DNA from: Aotearoamyces nothofagi
Taxonomy: Eukaryota; Ascomycota; Leotiomycetes; Leotiales; Tympanidaceae
NCBI GenBank assembly: GCA_015345905.1
Contig: JADDTR010000038.1
Location: forward strand, 1 to 64,000
Direction of reading: 5' to 3'
Length of the DNA stretch: 64,000 nt
Shown piece by piece: positions 11,701 through 24,787 of the stretch. The position numbers were made by a program, and so were the translations under genes. The first letter of the stretch is position 1. Every line of letters begins with the position of its first letter. The notes below the pieces were generated by a model, which saw only the letters and a list, made by a program, of their open reading frames with translations, was not told the DNA's origin and ran no database searches.

Positions 11701-12139
11701 CGTGTCCGGCCTCGATCCATGCCCATAGAATTGCACAATACAAATATTTGTGTAGTGGAGTCATGCTTCGTTGTCCTGTGCGCCCAATCCTTCCCTTCCG
11801 TCCCTACTATGATGATTCCCGAACGAAGAACAAAAGCCTGTCTTGTCCGAATGCTATGCCTGATGCCGCGATGTTATGATAAACGAAACTGGTTTATTGT
11901 TGAGCGAATGTGCCTGCCTGTCTGTGATGATGCTCCGAACCGACATAATGAAATTGCTGAAAACTTTTGCTCTGATGCTCCGGGGTATGCTTTTGTACAA
12001 TCGAAATGCCCATGATCTGAAGAAAACGCCGTTCCTTTAGAGGTTGGAGAGGAAAATATATGTGTAATTGGACGCCTTGTAGTTCCGATGCCGAGTTGCG
12101 AGTCGTAGAGATAAATGTATGTAGTATGCCTATATCTAT
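8716..12139. other. No supported gene; GTAC-rich and homopolymer-rich DNA
   Basis: The segment is dense in GTAC-containing words (for example 9325-9355, built from GTACGGT and GTACTGT), G runs (10850-10858; 11191-11203), an A run near 10580 and an ATA microsatellite at about 11021-11037. Long open frames here run in overlapping frames on both strands, which is what GC-rich low-complexity DNA gives. The right end is probably the 3' flank of the Ecl1-type gene. Confidence 0.5.
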
Positions 12140-12583
12140 CTAGTAGGTAGATTGTCTGCGGAGATATCGTGACTGGTCAAAAGAGCTGGCGTATGCCCTG
12201 AGCTCCCGGCGAGACTCCTCCGAGAGCGGGATTGATTCGGACGACGTGGACGACGAGCTCTGCATGGAGAAGAGGGACGATTGTGAGGACGAAGGTGTAA
12301 GGACGGGTTTCGTGAGTGGCACAGGCGAAGATTGTGGTCGTTGTTGGCTCCCAGACTTGTGAGCTCCAAAGTTATACGCCGGTGGGAGGAAGAAGCTGTG
12401 GCTTGTCCGTGTCGGCGGCCACGAGATTGGGCCTTGTTGTGACGTGGGCGAGCTGGCTTCTGAACCAGAATTGGCCTTCTCGTACTCAGCCAGGCGGCAT
12501 GCCTCTCCGCAGTAGACACTGCCATCCGTCTGCCTGTCGCAGGCAAGGCAGAAGTCTGGAGACCAATCCATCTGCGTAGCCAT
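12140..12583 (-). CDS. Ecl1-type small zinc-binding protein
   Basis: This is a single exon of 147 residues. The N-terminus shows the compact cysteine pattern of the Ecl1 (life-span regulatory factor) family: C12-x2-C15 and C25-x3-C29 within DFCLACDRQTDG and YCGEACRLAEYEK. The rest is Ser/Pro/Gln-rich and probably disordered, ending in a conserved-looking ELRAYASSFDQSRYLRR segment. In fission yeast, Ecl1 proteins extend chronological life span and bind zinc; the role of filamentous-fungal members is not known to me. The frame is open upstream to 12796, but that extension is low-complexity, and the start at 12583 (MATQMDWSPDFC) matches the usual beginning of the family. A CAG acceptor-like site lies just upstream, so a 5' UTR intron is possible. 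Confidence 0.75.
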   Translation of the reverse strand: MATQMDWSPDFCLACDRQTDGSVYCGEACRLAEYEKANSGSEASSPTSQQGPISWPPTRTSHSFFLPPAYNFGAHKSGSQQRPQSSPVPLTKPVLTPSSSQSSLFSMQSSSSTSSESIPLSEESRRELRAYASSFDQSRYLRRQSTY

Positions 12584-13084
12584 CTGTACTGCGTATGCTG
12601 GAGTGCTATGAGAAGGTCGAGGTGCAGAGACTCGGAGGTCGAGAATTGCCAAGCGGGGTGGTGGCTGGTAGAAGGGATTTGGGGTTTGCAAAAAAGTCGA
12701 AGGACGAGCTGCTTTTGTAGAATCCAAGGCTACGAGAGCTCGGAAGTAAGGTAAGGTTGTGGAGTCTTGTATGACTGAGTGCCGGCGGTGACTCAAGTGG
12801 GTGGGACCGCTTTAGGCGATGGTGGGATTCGATCGTGTAATGTTGTGCTGAAACTGGAGTGACGCAATAGCACGGAAGCAATCGAGGACTGCAACGGACT
12901 GAGGCGGACGAGAGCTTCGGTCAATGCGTGGAGAGCAACGAGAGCAACGAGATTGACGACAACGAGGGGAGGAATGGTATCATTCCTGTCCTCGCGGCTT
13001 GGTGAAGAGGGATTGGGAAGGGTCCACGATGGGCGGGAGACGAGTGAAGATATATCGAATTCGAGGCCAGAGGATGTGGCCTGG

Positions 13085-13172
13085 CTTGTCTGGCATGACT
13101 GGCATGACCGGCATGTCTGGCACGTCCTGGCCGATCCTGGCATGGCGTAGCATGTCCTGGCATGCCCCGGCT
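13085..13172. repeat. Degenerate TGGCATG tandem repeat
   Basis: About ten imperfect copies of a 9-10 bp unit around CTGGCATGAC/CTGGCATGTC. Neighbouring repeats are a CT run at 13249-13272 and a GCTCCT hexamer array at 13571-13610, so 13.0-13.7 kb is a cluster of unrelated simple repeats. Confidence 0.8.
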
Positions 13173-13248
13173 TGCTGGTGCAGGATGGCTCTGGGCGTGC
13201 GTGGGTGTGCTGCAGATTACGGCTGGACGTGTTCTCCAGGCTCGCGCG

Positions 13249-13272
13249 CTCTCTCTCTCTCTCTCTCTCTCT
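13249..13272. repeat. (CT)n microsatellite
   Basis: Twelve uninterrupted CT dinucleotides. Confidence 0.95.
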
Positions 13273-13570
13273 GCTCCCACAGCTCTCTCTGCCCTCTGCG
13301 CAGCCCGCTGCCCGCAGCCCGCAGTCCGCTATCTGCCACTGGACGCCCCTGCACGCTGGGCCAGCCATCGAAGCAGCAGGCGCTCAATGTTGCAGCAGCT
13401 GGTGCAGACCGACCGTCGCTAGCGGCACACCGTGGCTGCACCTCTAGCGGGCACCTTGGCTGCACGGTGCAGTGCGCTGCACCCTCTCCTCTCTGGCAGC
13501 CGGTGCGGCGAGGGTGTGCGGCCAGCAATGGGCGAGCGGGCGAGCTGGCGAGCTGGCCAACTGCTGGCGT

Positions 13571-13610
13571 GCTCCTGCTCCTGCTCCTGGCCCTGGTCCT
13601 GCTCCTGCTC
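13571..13610. repeat. (GCTCCT)n microsatellite
   Basis: About six to seven copies of a GCTCCT hexamer, with two variant units (GGCCCT and GGTCCT) in the middle. Confidence 0.85.
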
Positions 13611-14256
13611 TGCCCGCTGCCCGCTGCCGCAGCATCCCAGAGGCGTCCTGGGAGGGCGGCAGGCCCAGTTTGGGGTGGAGCATCGGGCGCGGGATGACAT
13701 TGTGCCATTGTTTTAGGTCTTCTGGCGCCCTTTGGCGCACCCAGTTTTTCTCTCCAGGCACGTTGGAATGCAGGTGCAGGCATCAGCAGGGCATCAGCAG
13801 GCATCAGCCGGCATGTTCATGGGGGCCGCAGGGCTCCAGGGCCCCCCGGCGTAGCGGGCCCACTCCACTCGGCCCATCAAGGCAACGCCGGCTGCGCTGC
13901 AGGGGCCAGCTCGCATTTCGCTCCCAGGCCCGCCAGGCCCGCCAGGCCCTCTGCTCTTGCGCCTTGTTGGCTGTCAGCGAGGGCAGCGAGGGCAGTGAGG
14001 GCGCCTGGGCAGATTGGCATCGGCTGGCGCTGCCGCTGCGTGCTCCGTCGGAGGGGTTGGCTCAGCTGGAGGCTTGGGCCCCAAATAGCTACAGCACCGT
14101 ACCGGAACCGCGCAGTATAGCCTGCGGCACAGTATGATTGCTGCTGCCAGCCTCCGTCCGGTACGGTACTGTGCTGTACTGACTGTACTGTACTGGCTCT
14201 ACTCTACTGGCTGTAAGCACGGTGCTGTACGGTGCTGTACGGTGCCCTATCCTATC

Positions 14257-14285
14257 CTACGCTACGCTACGCTACGCTACGCTAC
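14257..14285. repeat. (GCTAC)n microsatellite
   Basis: Five to six copies of GCTAC, preceded by two GCTGTACGGT units and CCTAT repeats, then non-repetitive DNA. Confidence 0.9.
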
Positions 14286-17200
14286 GGGCTCAGCATCCTC
14301 ACTGAAGCAGCGAGCAGAGAGGAATACCTTGCGAGTTAGGCTGCCTTCCTACCTTGCCCTAATGAGTAACTGCCTAGCTACGCCTGCCCACGGCCTTGGA
14401 GGTCCCTCCCTACACCACCCCATTCACCATCTATTGGCGCTCTCGCCACTGCTGGCCTCCATGGCGTTGCGCTGTTGCGAATAACATGGCGCCTTGGCAG
14501 GCACCTTCCCATCCCAGATCGAGCCCTCCTTCCTCCTCCTCTCTCTTTTATATATATCTTTTGCCTTGCTTGCTGTCCGCAAAAATAGGTCTTTAGTGGG
14601 GCTTGCTTCAATGTTCATTACGCAGACGCCCTTGACGGCTTGCTGTGGGAATGTATGTCAGATGGGGGCTCCATGATTCACAAGGGTTCAGCGGGCACCT
14701 CGTACTTCGCACCTCGCACCATCAAGGTCACGAGAAATGCAGGAATGGTGTGTTAGCTCCCGCCGAAAAGGGCTATGGCATCGGGGCTTCGTAGAGGTTC
14801 ACGTCCATGTGCACTGCTGTACTGTACCAAGACTCACTGCATATACGGTCGGTGTCTGTCTCTCGGGCACGATAGACACAGTACCTTGCGGACGCCGTAC
14901 TGTCTTTGGTGCCAAGGTGTGCCAAGTGTAGCGTATAGCGTGTAGCGTGTAGGGAGCTCTTCCTCCTGCTGCCAAACAGGTGCCCTGGGCCGGTTGTTGC
15001 TGCTTCTGCGTCTGCTCTGCTATCCAACTGAGCTGGCACTACCACTCGCTGGATGGAAGCGCCATCCTGCTGCATGATAGAGCGGCAATGCACCGTTCTG
15101 TGACGCTGCGCTCTCGTACCGTTGAAGTCTTACGCGTGCGGCAAAGCTACAGAGCTGCCATGCTGCGAGGCCTGCAAAGGCCGCACGCACGCAGCGCGGC
15201 CCTCCTACTATGCTTCGTACAGCGAGCAGGTCTGCTGTACTGTACTGCACTGCACTGCACTGTACCACTGCCCTGCCTTCCAACAACGGCGGCGATGAGC
15301 TGCACCCTTCTAACCCCGCTCGATCAGAGCAGCATCGTGCACCACCTCCAGCCTGCATACAGAGCAATCCATCAGGGCGACATAGCACCCGCTCTATTCC
15401 CTTTCCAGCCACGCCCGCCTCGAAGATCTCTCGACTATGGATCCTGCCGATGCACACTCCGTAGAGGCTGTACGAATGGCACTGGCACTGGTCGCGTACG
15501 TCCTTTCTTCGTGGTAGTGGTATGCCTACCCATATGCACGCATGTAGATTATTTCCAGCTTTGCCCATTTCCCCATTCTATGCTCGCCAGTAGGGAGCTG
15601 CTCTGCTGGCTCATCCAGCACCGCTTTAAAAAGATTGGGAGTTGAGACATACACTGCTCCGTATGCAACATGCAATGGACTTGGCCGCATCCCGTCCAGC
15701 CTCCCGGGCCTGGCAAAGACTCTCTTGCAGCTCCAGCTCTTTGCCACCACTGCGGGATATGCGTTCAGCTCGGGGTACCTGCCTTTCCAGCACGAAACAG
15801 ACAGAAGAGGGGAGGTGAAATCAAAATGTTCAGATATCCGCGGCATCCCAGTCGCATGTCAACATGGAGAGCAGCGTAGGTCTCACCCGTGATGCATTGC
15901 ATCCATAGACAATGTCAAACGTTGATCGTCTGGTGGAGCACCCTCCGAGCATTCGATACTAGCGGCCTAAGTGATCAGTAATTTGGAGGTTATCAAGTAG
16001 GTACTGTATGTATGCGCCATAGATAATATGCGGACTCCGAAGGATTACTAGGGCTACCATCAGATTTGAAACCAGCTGTGAAGATTTCTCGTCGCTCCTA
16101 CTTGCACAGCAAGCGGTTTCGCCGCTTAAGTGACGCACGGCTTGGCCTCGCCTGAACCCCACTGGTGAATTGTGGTCATTTGTCTTAGCGCTCGATGCGC
16201 GCTTAACACAATCCAATTCGCTGGAGGCATGGCCTCTCAGCTTCTAAGCACGGGCTAGACATGATGGATTACTGCGTCCGTGGTCTCCCATAAGCTTCGT
16301 CCCAAATTACATCACGGGGCTCAGTACGGCCTTTCGTCCCAAACAGGCATTGTCCTCGTTTGATATGAGAGTCTTACTGTACAATACAAGAACAATCGCT
16401 ACAGTGTGGGTCGCGCCAAGCGAGCGAATGGCTTGCAGCGGTAGTTGGAGAAATCCGAGGGGGATGGAGATTGAGCAATACCGCAGCCTTCCCTGCTGCT
16501 GCATTCCCAGCCAATCAGCACCCGCCGCCATCCGGCGTCTGACACTTGAAGCAGCATGCCTCCCAAGGCTTGGACCCGGCTTGTTCGAAACGTAGACTGC
16601 TTGATGAGCATATGGAATAGAATGCAGCCACAAGCAATAACTGCCTGCTTGTTGCTGCATCTGCCCACCTTTCCAGGGTACAGATACTGTACATTGCACT
16701 ACTGCCGCCTTCCGTCGACGGGGACCTCAGCGATGGGTCGCCGCCATCCTACACTCTGCAACCTGTGCAGCCAGCGTGGAGAGCGCGGTGGGTCAAAACA
16801 CAGCACCAACAGCGATTCGCTCATGCACTCCTCGTGCATACATGGCCGTCATATCAATGCCACGTCCTCAACGAGGCAGGGAGGTAGGTAGGCGGCGTGG
16901 AGTCCCTGCCACCATACAGGCACACTGCCTAAAGAATGCAGGTCCGCTGGAAAAGACAGCAAAGCATATGTACGTAGCATCTTCTCTTGTGCCTCGAATC
17001 ACGCAGACTTCTGGCCTCATATTGCCGGCCTGCTTCAGGAGCCGCTACGTAGGATAGACCCCACCCTGTTATCTCCCAAGGCGCTGGTGGGAAAGTCGGC
17101 AGCTATGCACTGCAGTCTACGGTAATTACAGTACAGGTAGTTGCCCTCGAGGGAGGGCCACAGGCCCGTGGTAACGTGAGAAATGGGCCTCTGGTGGGCA

Positions 17201-19570
17201 ATCTTGTCGACAATATTCAACTTGGCCAGGCTAGCCTCAATTGTCCTCGGTTCTCAAGCATCAGACCTGCCAGGTTACTCGCAACCACAAACTACACAAC
17301 GGATGCCTCATGATAGCCAGCCAAGCAGGGCGCATGTAGAGAGACAGCAAGCAAACATGCACTGCCTACCGCAGGCCCTCTACGCTCCATATTCCGTATT
17401 CAACGGAGGCGCTCGTATGGTCATTTCGCTCACGTACGCAAGCTGATTCCGCATATTCCGGAAGCACACATCATTTAGCCAGGAGATTACGAAAGTCTCT
17501 CCTCAGAGACCGTCGAGCAGCTGATTGACGCCTCCACTCAAGGAAGCGAAACATGATGGGCATGAGGGACCTGAGATCAGCCCGGGTCAAGTCGCCAGCC
17601 ACCCGGGTGTGTGTCCTACCCAAGGCTGGAGACGTCCCATACTCTACGACCGATTATTGAAAGTTGCGCCTTTTCCGTTGTTGATTGTCCATGGTTCTAT
17701 GGCTCTATGTCTACCACCTGCCTTGGGAGGCCACAACATAGACCGAGCTAAACACCCTATAATGCTTAATTGTCTTGAAAGGGCTCACTCAGCCCTGTCT
17801 GCTTACTCGGCGCCCATTCTCTCCGGTCAAGTTAGTATCTCCGGCTCCGTCGCCACTAACTAACCAGACAAGCGTCGTCGAGGCTGAATGAAGCTGACAC
17901 GGCTGAGTAGCTACAGGTGAGTCGCGAGAGGTCTCATAGCTGCCAAGTCCTGGAAAATGTGGCATCGGACGCCGGACGAAGCCAAAGCGTGGGTGAAGAC
18001 CTGCAAAGGCGAGGCTGGACTTGGGCTGCGCGCAGCCATCTATGTAGGTATGCTCGGAGAGTATACATATCGAGATCTGGTGGACCGCGGAAGGGTCTTA
18101 CTCGTCAGCAATCCAAACCCACGTCCACCAGCCGCTGAGCCACCATCACAATGCAGGAAAGGCACTAGGGGCCTGCTGCAGTCCTGCAGTACTACTACCT
18201 TGGCTGTGAGGAGGACTGTAAGGAGCAATGATTACACGATTAAGATTCCCAAACAAGTGACCACAGGCAGCCCAAACATGCGCCAAAATGCCCCAAAATG
18301 CCATGACTGCCCAGATGAGGTGGTTTGGTCTCATCGGCCGAAAGTCAATTGACGTTTCTCCTGCGTCCTCCGCCTTCTATGCCGTCTTCCATGATTCTCC
18401 ATCTGCCTGTCTATCCACACTGTGCAGACTCCTCCTTCGCAAGTGCGCCTCGACTCCCGAGACCAACGTGCCCGACCAAATATCCAGACTACTAGATAAG
18501 AGCATATCTTGGACGGGCTGCTCTAGCCTAGGTGCGGCCTCGGATCGTCGCGCAACTCTTATCGCCATCGCTTGAGCCAGGGCTTTATTTCGCGGCAAAG
18601 GCGCCGCACCCTCAAAAGTCGTCAGTAGTCAAGACAGGACTGTACTAAATAATTTGCGCGCGTTCTATAGCCCGGAGCATTGGTAATGCAAGTCCAGAGG
18701 GCGCAACGAGTAAGGTAGTGGGCAATTGACAGCCTCGCCACAGGGCACGGGGCGCGGAGCACGGAGCACGGAGCACGGGGCACGATGCACGGCAGGGGGA
18801 TACTCGTACAATCTATCACTTCTGCCCTTCTCGCAAATACGACAGAAGGTTTTCGTGCCACATGGCTCAGGGACTCTACTGTACCGTATGCTGCACTATA
18901 CCTGTAACCCACACAGAGGAGGGACTCGTCGACGTCGCAGACTCCCAGCCAGGAGCCCCGCTCTTTTGCTCTGATGGGTTCTGTCAGATCTCAGCTTACC
19001 CTTCCAAATCCGTGCTCTCCCAGCCGCCCTTTGTCTCTCGCGGCCAATAAAGCATGCAAACCCACGGACCGTGTTCTGCCTTCGCACTGCGCCCTACCGG
19101 ATAGTCCTGGACAGTACGGTGCGTGCATAATATAGTTCTTGTGCTGAGCAGCACAGTATATGCTGGGTGCTGTCCATGCTGTGGGACAGTACACACCTGA
19201 TGACGGACATCGCCAATCTGACAGAGTTGGGAGATGGGAGCAGGGCCCTGTGAGTGGCCACCGTATCTGCAGTATCGCGCACATCGCGCGCCCGTAGACC
19301 TATCAAGCGCGTGGCCTGCCGTGGCCTGCAGAGGAAGCGGGCAGGCCTGTGCTGGCTGCGCATGGAATGGGCCTGTAGGGAGGGCGTGGTAGGCGTGGCA
19401 GGCGTGGCAGGCTTGGCAGACATGGCGACGCAGAATCAATACTGTACAGGAAGCGATTCAAGCCTCGCACGCACTTCGCACGCACTCGCACGCACCCGCA
19501 CCCTCTCGAGCCTGCTGGGCCCAAACCCCCACGCTGCCCTTTCGGCCTTCTTGCCGACCTTTGGCCGTTC

Positions 19571-19630
19571 TATACCATACCATACCACAACATGCCACAC
19601 CATGCCACACCATACCATACCATACCATAC
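19571..19630. repeat. (ATACC)n-type tandem repeat
   Basis: About twelve copies of the pentamer ATACC with variants CACAC and ATGCC. It is followed by a GTACTGTACTGTG word. Confidence 0.9.
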
Positions 19631-21414
19631 GTACTGTACTGTGCTCCCTGGATACACATCTGTCGAGGTTGGCTGTGGGATCGTGCCGGTTAGATTGCGT
19701 GAGTATGTGCCTGTATTGCATTGTACTCGGGCCACGAGGACGCCGTGACTTGGCTCAGGTCAGCAAGGGCAGCTCATATGCAGTCCTCGTCGACTCAGTT
19801 AGGCCGCATATCACGATTTATGATATCGTAAAGCCAATCTATTCGACTGCAAAGTGTATGTATGTACAGCAACAGATGTGGATGTTGTGAGGAGGTTCGA
19901 GCTGAGCAAGGTCGTCATCGGGAGATGACGACGTCGGAGCCTCGGATTAATCCCTCTTGGCATCAAACTACTGTACGTGCTCCCGCCATAGCAGCCATAG
20001 CTGGCCCCTCTTCAATCTCGATCCTGTCTATCGTCGAAGTTCTGATATGGCTTCCTCGCCGCCATCATGCGATGCGCTTTTCGTGCTCATGCGAGTACGT
20101 GCGTCTCATGGCCATGCAGAGACTTATCTGCAGAGGCTTGTCTTGTCGGGTTACCCATAACGGCTGGCCGTGTCGAGGATTCTCAGAGGGCATGGTGCTT
20201 GTGAATACTGCATGTCGATAGACAGCCGTGTCCACTTCTCTGTGTTGCGAGATTCCTTCATCCCGGCGCTGCCATCCTGAATGAATCGATATTTGGCGCC
20301 ACTAATCGGCATATCTTGCACGAGCGATGTGTTGTGTGGGGTTGCCGTCGGCACTGCTGGCTGCTAGAATACATGCTGTTACAGTAGATGTGCAGATGGG
20401 CATGCACCCTACATGATAATGTAAGAGAATCAGAGTACAGGACAGAGTGGGATAGGACGAAGCTGAACTCGGTGCAGTTACAGAGTATAGTACGGTACTG
20501 TACGTACGCACGATGTCTGAGCCAGGGGACACCACGATCCTGTACCGATCCACAACGCGGGAGGGACCGACGGGAGACTCCACAGTTCTATATCCGCAGA
20601 ACCGTCCCGAATCCACAATTATACAGTACAGTATAGTATGTACAGGTATTCAAGGAAAGTATCCCTTCCCGGGATCACAGGACTTTGACGTTTTCCTAAC
20701 ATCGCTTCCTAGAACTAAAACTTGGTCGTCGCAATTTCTACCTGGTGCGTGCTCACGCTGTATCCGAAGGAAGATCTTTCGATAAAATGGCGTGCAGGCC
20801 GACAAACAAGCTTCGGACCTCGCCACTGCGAAATGAAAAGTGACAAGGCCGATTCCATGCAAGACACGATTCGGGGTAGGGGAGTGAGTAGTTCGGAACG
20901 ATCTATCACGTCCCCGCATTCTCACAGAAAGGGAGGGAGACAGAGAGCTGGCCTTTTACAGTACAATCATACATACAGCACGGTATATTACTGGACATAT
21001 TTGCAGAATGCCGAGAGCATCCCACCCATCATACAACCTGCGTACACACCTGCATACAACCTGCATACGTATCTGTACCGACTACTTCCATCCATAACAT
21101 TGTGCATGCGAAGGACGAGGGGGGGGGCGAGGTGCGAACACGACATTCTGCTCTCACCTCGTGGTTGGTTGGTCATGGACATTAGACCTGCACACTACTC
21201 TGTGTCTGTCTGCCTCTCTGCACATAGAACGCCGTACGCAGTTACGCGCAGATTTCCAAAGTCAAGCGAAGGTGCCAAGAATGCATGCGCGAGGGCGCAC
21301 TCGCTGCTTTGAAGATACGCCCCTGTCGAAGATTTATTGGCGATGTTCGCCAGGTGGCGCAGAGGGAGGAGAACAGCTAGGAGGAGGGGGGGTGTATTGA
21401 AGGTACAGAAGGCT

Positions 21415-21530
21415 GGCACTCGCAGCACTCGCAGCACTCGCAGCACTCGCAGCACTCGCAGCACTTTCGGTTTAGTTTGGTGTTGTGCTGGAGCATGAAG
21501 CATGGAGCATGGAGCATGGAGCATGAAGCA
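21415..21530. repeat. Two adjacent tandem arrays (CACTCGCAG)n and (GCATGGA)n
   Basis: Positions 21415-21465 are five perfect copies of a 9-mer (CACTCGCAG). After about 25 bp, 21491-21530 has five copies of a 7-9 bp unit (GAGCATGGAGCATG). A similar GGAGCACGGAGCACG array lies at about 18750-18785. Confidence 0.9.
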
Positions 21531-22270
21531 AAATAAATAGAGTACTTAGTGCTTGCCGATTTGCAGGGTTTCCGACCTCGTGTGTGGTGATCCCCTCGCA
21601 AATGCCGAAGCAATCCTATCTAGTTTACTAATTCGGGCACTCTATCTCCGTGCTCCTAAGGATGAAGTGCCGACCGTGCTCTGTCTATACTCTGTCCGGA
21701 CTACGGACTACGGACTGCGGAGGATCCACTACGGTTGAGGATGAATCAATCAATCGATGATCAAGCTCCGAGCCCTCGGAGGGGATGGTACTGTACTTAC
21801 TACGCTATGCTATATCTAGTCCTACTGTACTATCCTTAAATATACAGTATCGTATCTACACTACCACGCCCGAGTAAATTGCAACTTGGTCACGTTCGAT
21901 GTCTTATCGCTCCACCACGTCGAGACTTCTTTTTCCTGCCGGTCTCCACTCGACTTGGCATCTTGGTCTACAAGCGTAAACCCTCTCTCGATGGGGCCCC
22001 CCTCTTCTCCTGGAGCTCGTGCTGCGCCAGCCGCCACTATCGCCGTAGAGACGAGAACCGAGTGACGGGAATCAAGAGGGTGGATACTGGAGATAACAGT
22101 GGTGGGTGGCAAGTCTCTTCCTTGCCGGACGGTCTCCGAGTCCATGCGCCCTCCGCAGCAGTGCCGAGTGCTTAGCATCTGCGGCGTTGGAGATGGCATC
22201 GAGGTAAGGGGTTTCTCAAGCAGGTATCAGGACTATCATTCCGTCCACCATCCTGCCAGGCGGCCTACCC

Positions 22271-22308
<38 letters not shown>
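22271..22308. repeat. (TC)n microsatellite
   Basis: Nineteen TC dinucleotides, followed by GTCTGTC. A shorter CT run lies at about 24030-24046. Confidence 0.95.
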
Positions 22309-22312
<4 letters not shown>

Positions 22313-24710
22313 GTCAACACTGTCGTCATACCGTCCACCGATCTGCAGTGGCCAATTGTCCTCGTCACGTCAGGCAACCTTATTTGAACACCATTATACC
22401 CGCTCAGTACAGCATCGGGGATCAAGAGGGGGGCTCTTATCCGCTTTCGGATCCAGGATGCGGTCGCGGATACGTCGACCGGACCTCTATCTCGGCGAAT
22501 GCACGACGGCGCTTCGCCTTCCATCCACCATCATCTCCGTCCTCCATCCTCGAGAGGTATCCCATGTTCCGTCGCCTGTAAGACATCATGGCCTGTACAT
22601 CCATCCGTACACGTACCGCCCGCCGGTTTCGGATGTGGCCGTTGCAGTGCAATTCTAGTGAATTGCTACAGCATGCATAACTGGAATCTGGATGGTGCTA
22701 CAGTAATCGAGGTGGTGTTGACCTGCACTGCACTACTCTATCTGACCTACACTACATGGTGCTGCCGCTTGGCAGATACGAACAAGGCAGAATGGCAGAC
22801 GCTGCGCAACCGACAAGGCACCAGCCAACGAACTATCACTTCTAGTAAAAATCGGTTCTGACTCTCCCGGCACCGCACACCTATCAGTGTGAATCGGCCG
22901 GGGAGGGGTGGCTGTATCTGTATTCTGCGCAGAACACACCCGTTGAAGGATTTGCCTCATCTCATGAACACATCTGGCCGTTATACATGTAGCGAAACCC
23001 TTTCTGCATTCTCCATCTCATCGTCATCGGCGACTTGTCTCTGCCGCTCTCGCTGTCGCTGTTGTTGTCGCTGTCGTGGAATAATCTCTAGTAACTGAAC
23101 GTCATTGTACGTCCAATTCTGCCGAGTAATATTCCGCGCAGCGCTGTCATAATGACAGCGGAGGTCTAGAAGGAATCAGGATGTCCCTACGCATCGGAAA
23201 TTCGAAATTGGGTTTGCTTTCTCACGTGTTGCTTCACGTGCCACGCCCATTCCTGTCAGATATCGTTTGCCCCTCGTGGCCTGCAGATGGGGGCGGGGCC
23301 CGTCCACACGGCTCCATGTGGCTCCATGTGGCCCATGTGGCACGAGTCGTGCAGAGCGCTCCAACCGCTGTCACGCTCGCTATCATATATCGCATGTCAC
23401 ATGTATAATATATCATATTCCTCGCAGCACCCCTAATTCCTTCTCATCCCGCAATAGCCGTGTCACGGGCCTCACGTGTGCCATGCTCTCTGTCCCCGAT
23501 TGAAGAGCCGTGCATGGAAATCTCTCGCTAGAACGTCGATTCGACGGATGGCTAGTTAAGCATTTAAAATCCCGGCGCAAGGGGGAAGTCGACGTCTTGC
23601 GGAGTGCTGTACCAAAGTCACTCCGTACACGCTGGAATGCCGCGGCTTAGGTCAAGTGACATCTCGACGTGGCTGCTGCTGGAGAGCAAGGAGTCAGCCA
23701 GCAAGGAGCTTCACCATCTTCGCCAGCTCTGTTCCCCCTCTGCAGCTTCATGCTCCATGCCGTGCTGCCTAACAGAGCTGAGGCTATCTCCAGGTCTCCT
23801 CGCGCCATCTCCACCGCGTACGGCATACGAGCAGCTCCCTTACTGCAATGGCAGAACGGAATGCAAAGCCTCATCGACGGCTTGCGAAGGTTTGATGCCC
23901 GAGCTGCCCGATGTGATAGTGTGTTTCAGCACCTTTGCTGTGGACGGCGAGGCCATAATCGGAGCCGGAGTTGTTGTTGATTTTTTGGAGAGGTCGCTAG
24001 ACACGACGACATCGTCGAGTCGAGTTTGCTCTCTCTCTCTCTCTCCGCTGCTCAGCGGCCCCTAATGTGTTGGGAGATTCTGCTTCTCGCGTGCGTGAGA
24101 GTTGCATGACATGCCATTAAGGTTTTGACATGATCCAATTTCACTGCCAGGCTTGCGTGCATTCACGAGGTTGGAGGTATCGTCACTGACCAGGTCAGAC
24201 TTAGCCCGACATTGGCGACAGCTTTGAATCTGGTCAAGGTAGAGCTCGACTAGACGTCTAACTACTCGTCAGGCCGTTCCTTGGGTTACAGCAGAATCCT
24301 ATACTAGATCAAGACCTACACCTTGAGTCCATCTAAAGGAGACAGTAAAGTAAATCTTGCTAATTTCACATGGAGCTTCTGGCTCGGTCTCAGCACGTCA
24401 CCCTCCATAAATCCATCAGCAGGATGAGACGCTCAAGTCTTGCTTCATCCAGCTGCCTTTTTCTAAAAAAAAATAACGCGTGCTCCCGAACACAACATAA
24501 CATGCTGAATCACCGGTTGTAGAAACTCAATCTTGTCTGCAGTACAGGCTCTGCCGTGTTCTTCTTCTTTCTTCCTGATGTTATTTACAGCTCTGGAAAC
24601 GTTGGGTGCTGCTCTTCTTCCTCCGAGAAGAGACAGATTTCACTCGACGCACCCCCTTCTTTCTCGCAGGCCAATGCGACGCCTACTCCTCTCTGACACC
24701 GATGTTGACA

Positions 24711-24787
24711 GGAGAGGAGAGGAGAGGAGAGTGAATGTAGAAGCAGAAGCAGAAGCAGAAGCAGAAGCAGAAGCAGAAGCAGAAGCA
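24711..24787. repeat. (GGAGA)n and (GAAGCA)n microsatellites
   Basis: Four GGAGA units (24711-24730) are followed after a few bases by eight perfect GAAGCA hexamers (24740-24787). The hexamer array encodes Glu-Ala or poly-Leu in open frames, which I treat as artefacts. Confidence 0.9.

Noticed and set aside
12820-12850. tRNA B-box-like word (minus-strand GATCGAATCC)
   Set aside because: No matching A box or cloverleaf pairing at the right distance.
12793-14137. Open frames up to 232 codons, both strands
   Set aside because: They cover CT, GCTCCT and TGGCATG repeats; compositions are Ser/Arg/Ala-biased as expected for translated simple repeats.
21415-21530. CRISPR-like repeat array
   Set aside because: Units are 7-9 bp with no unique spacers; it is a plain tandem repeat.
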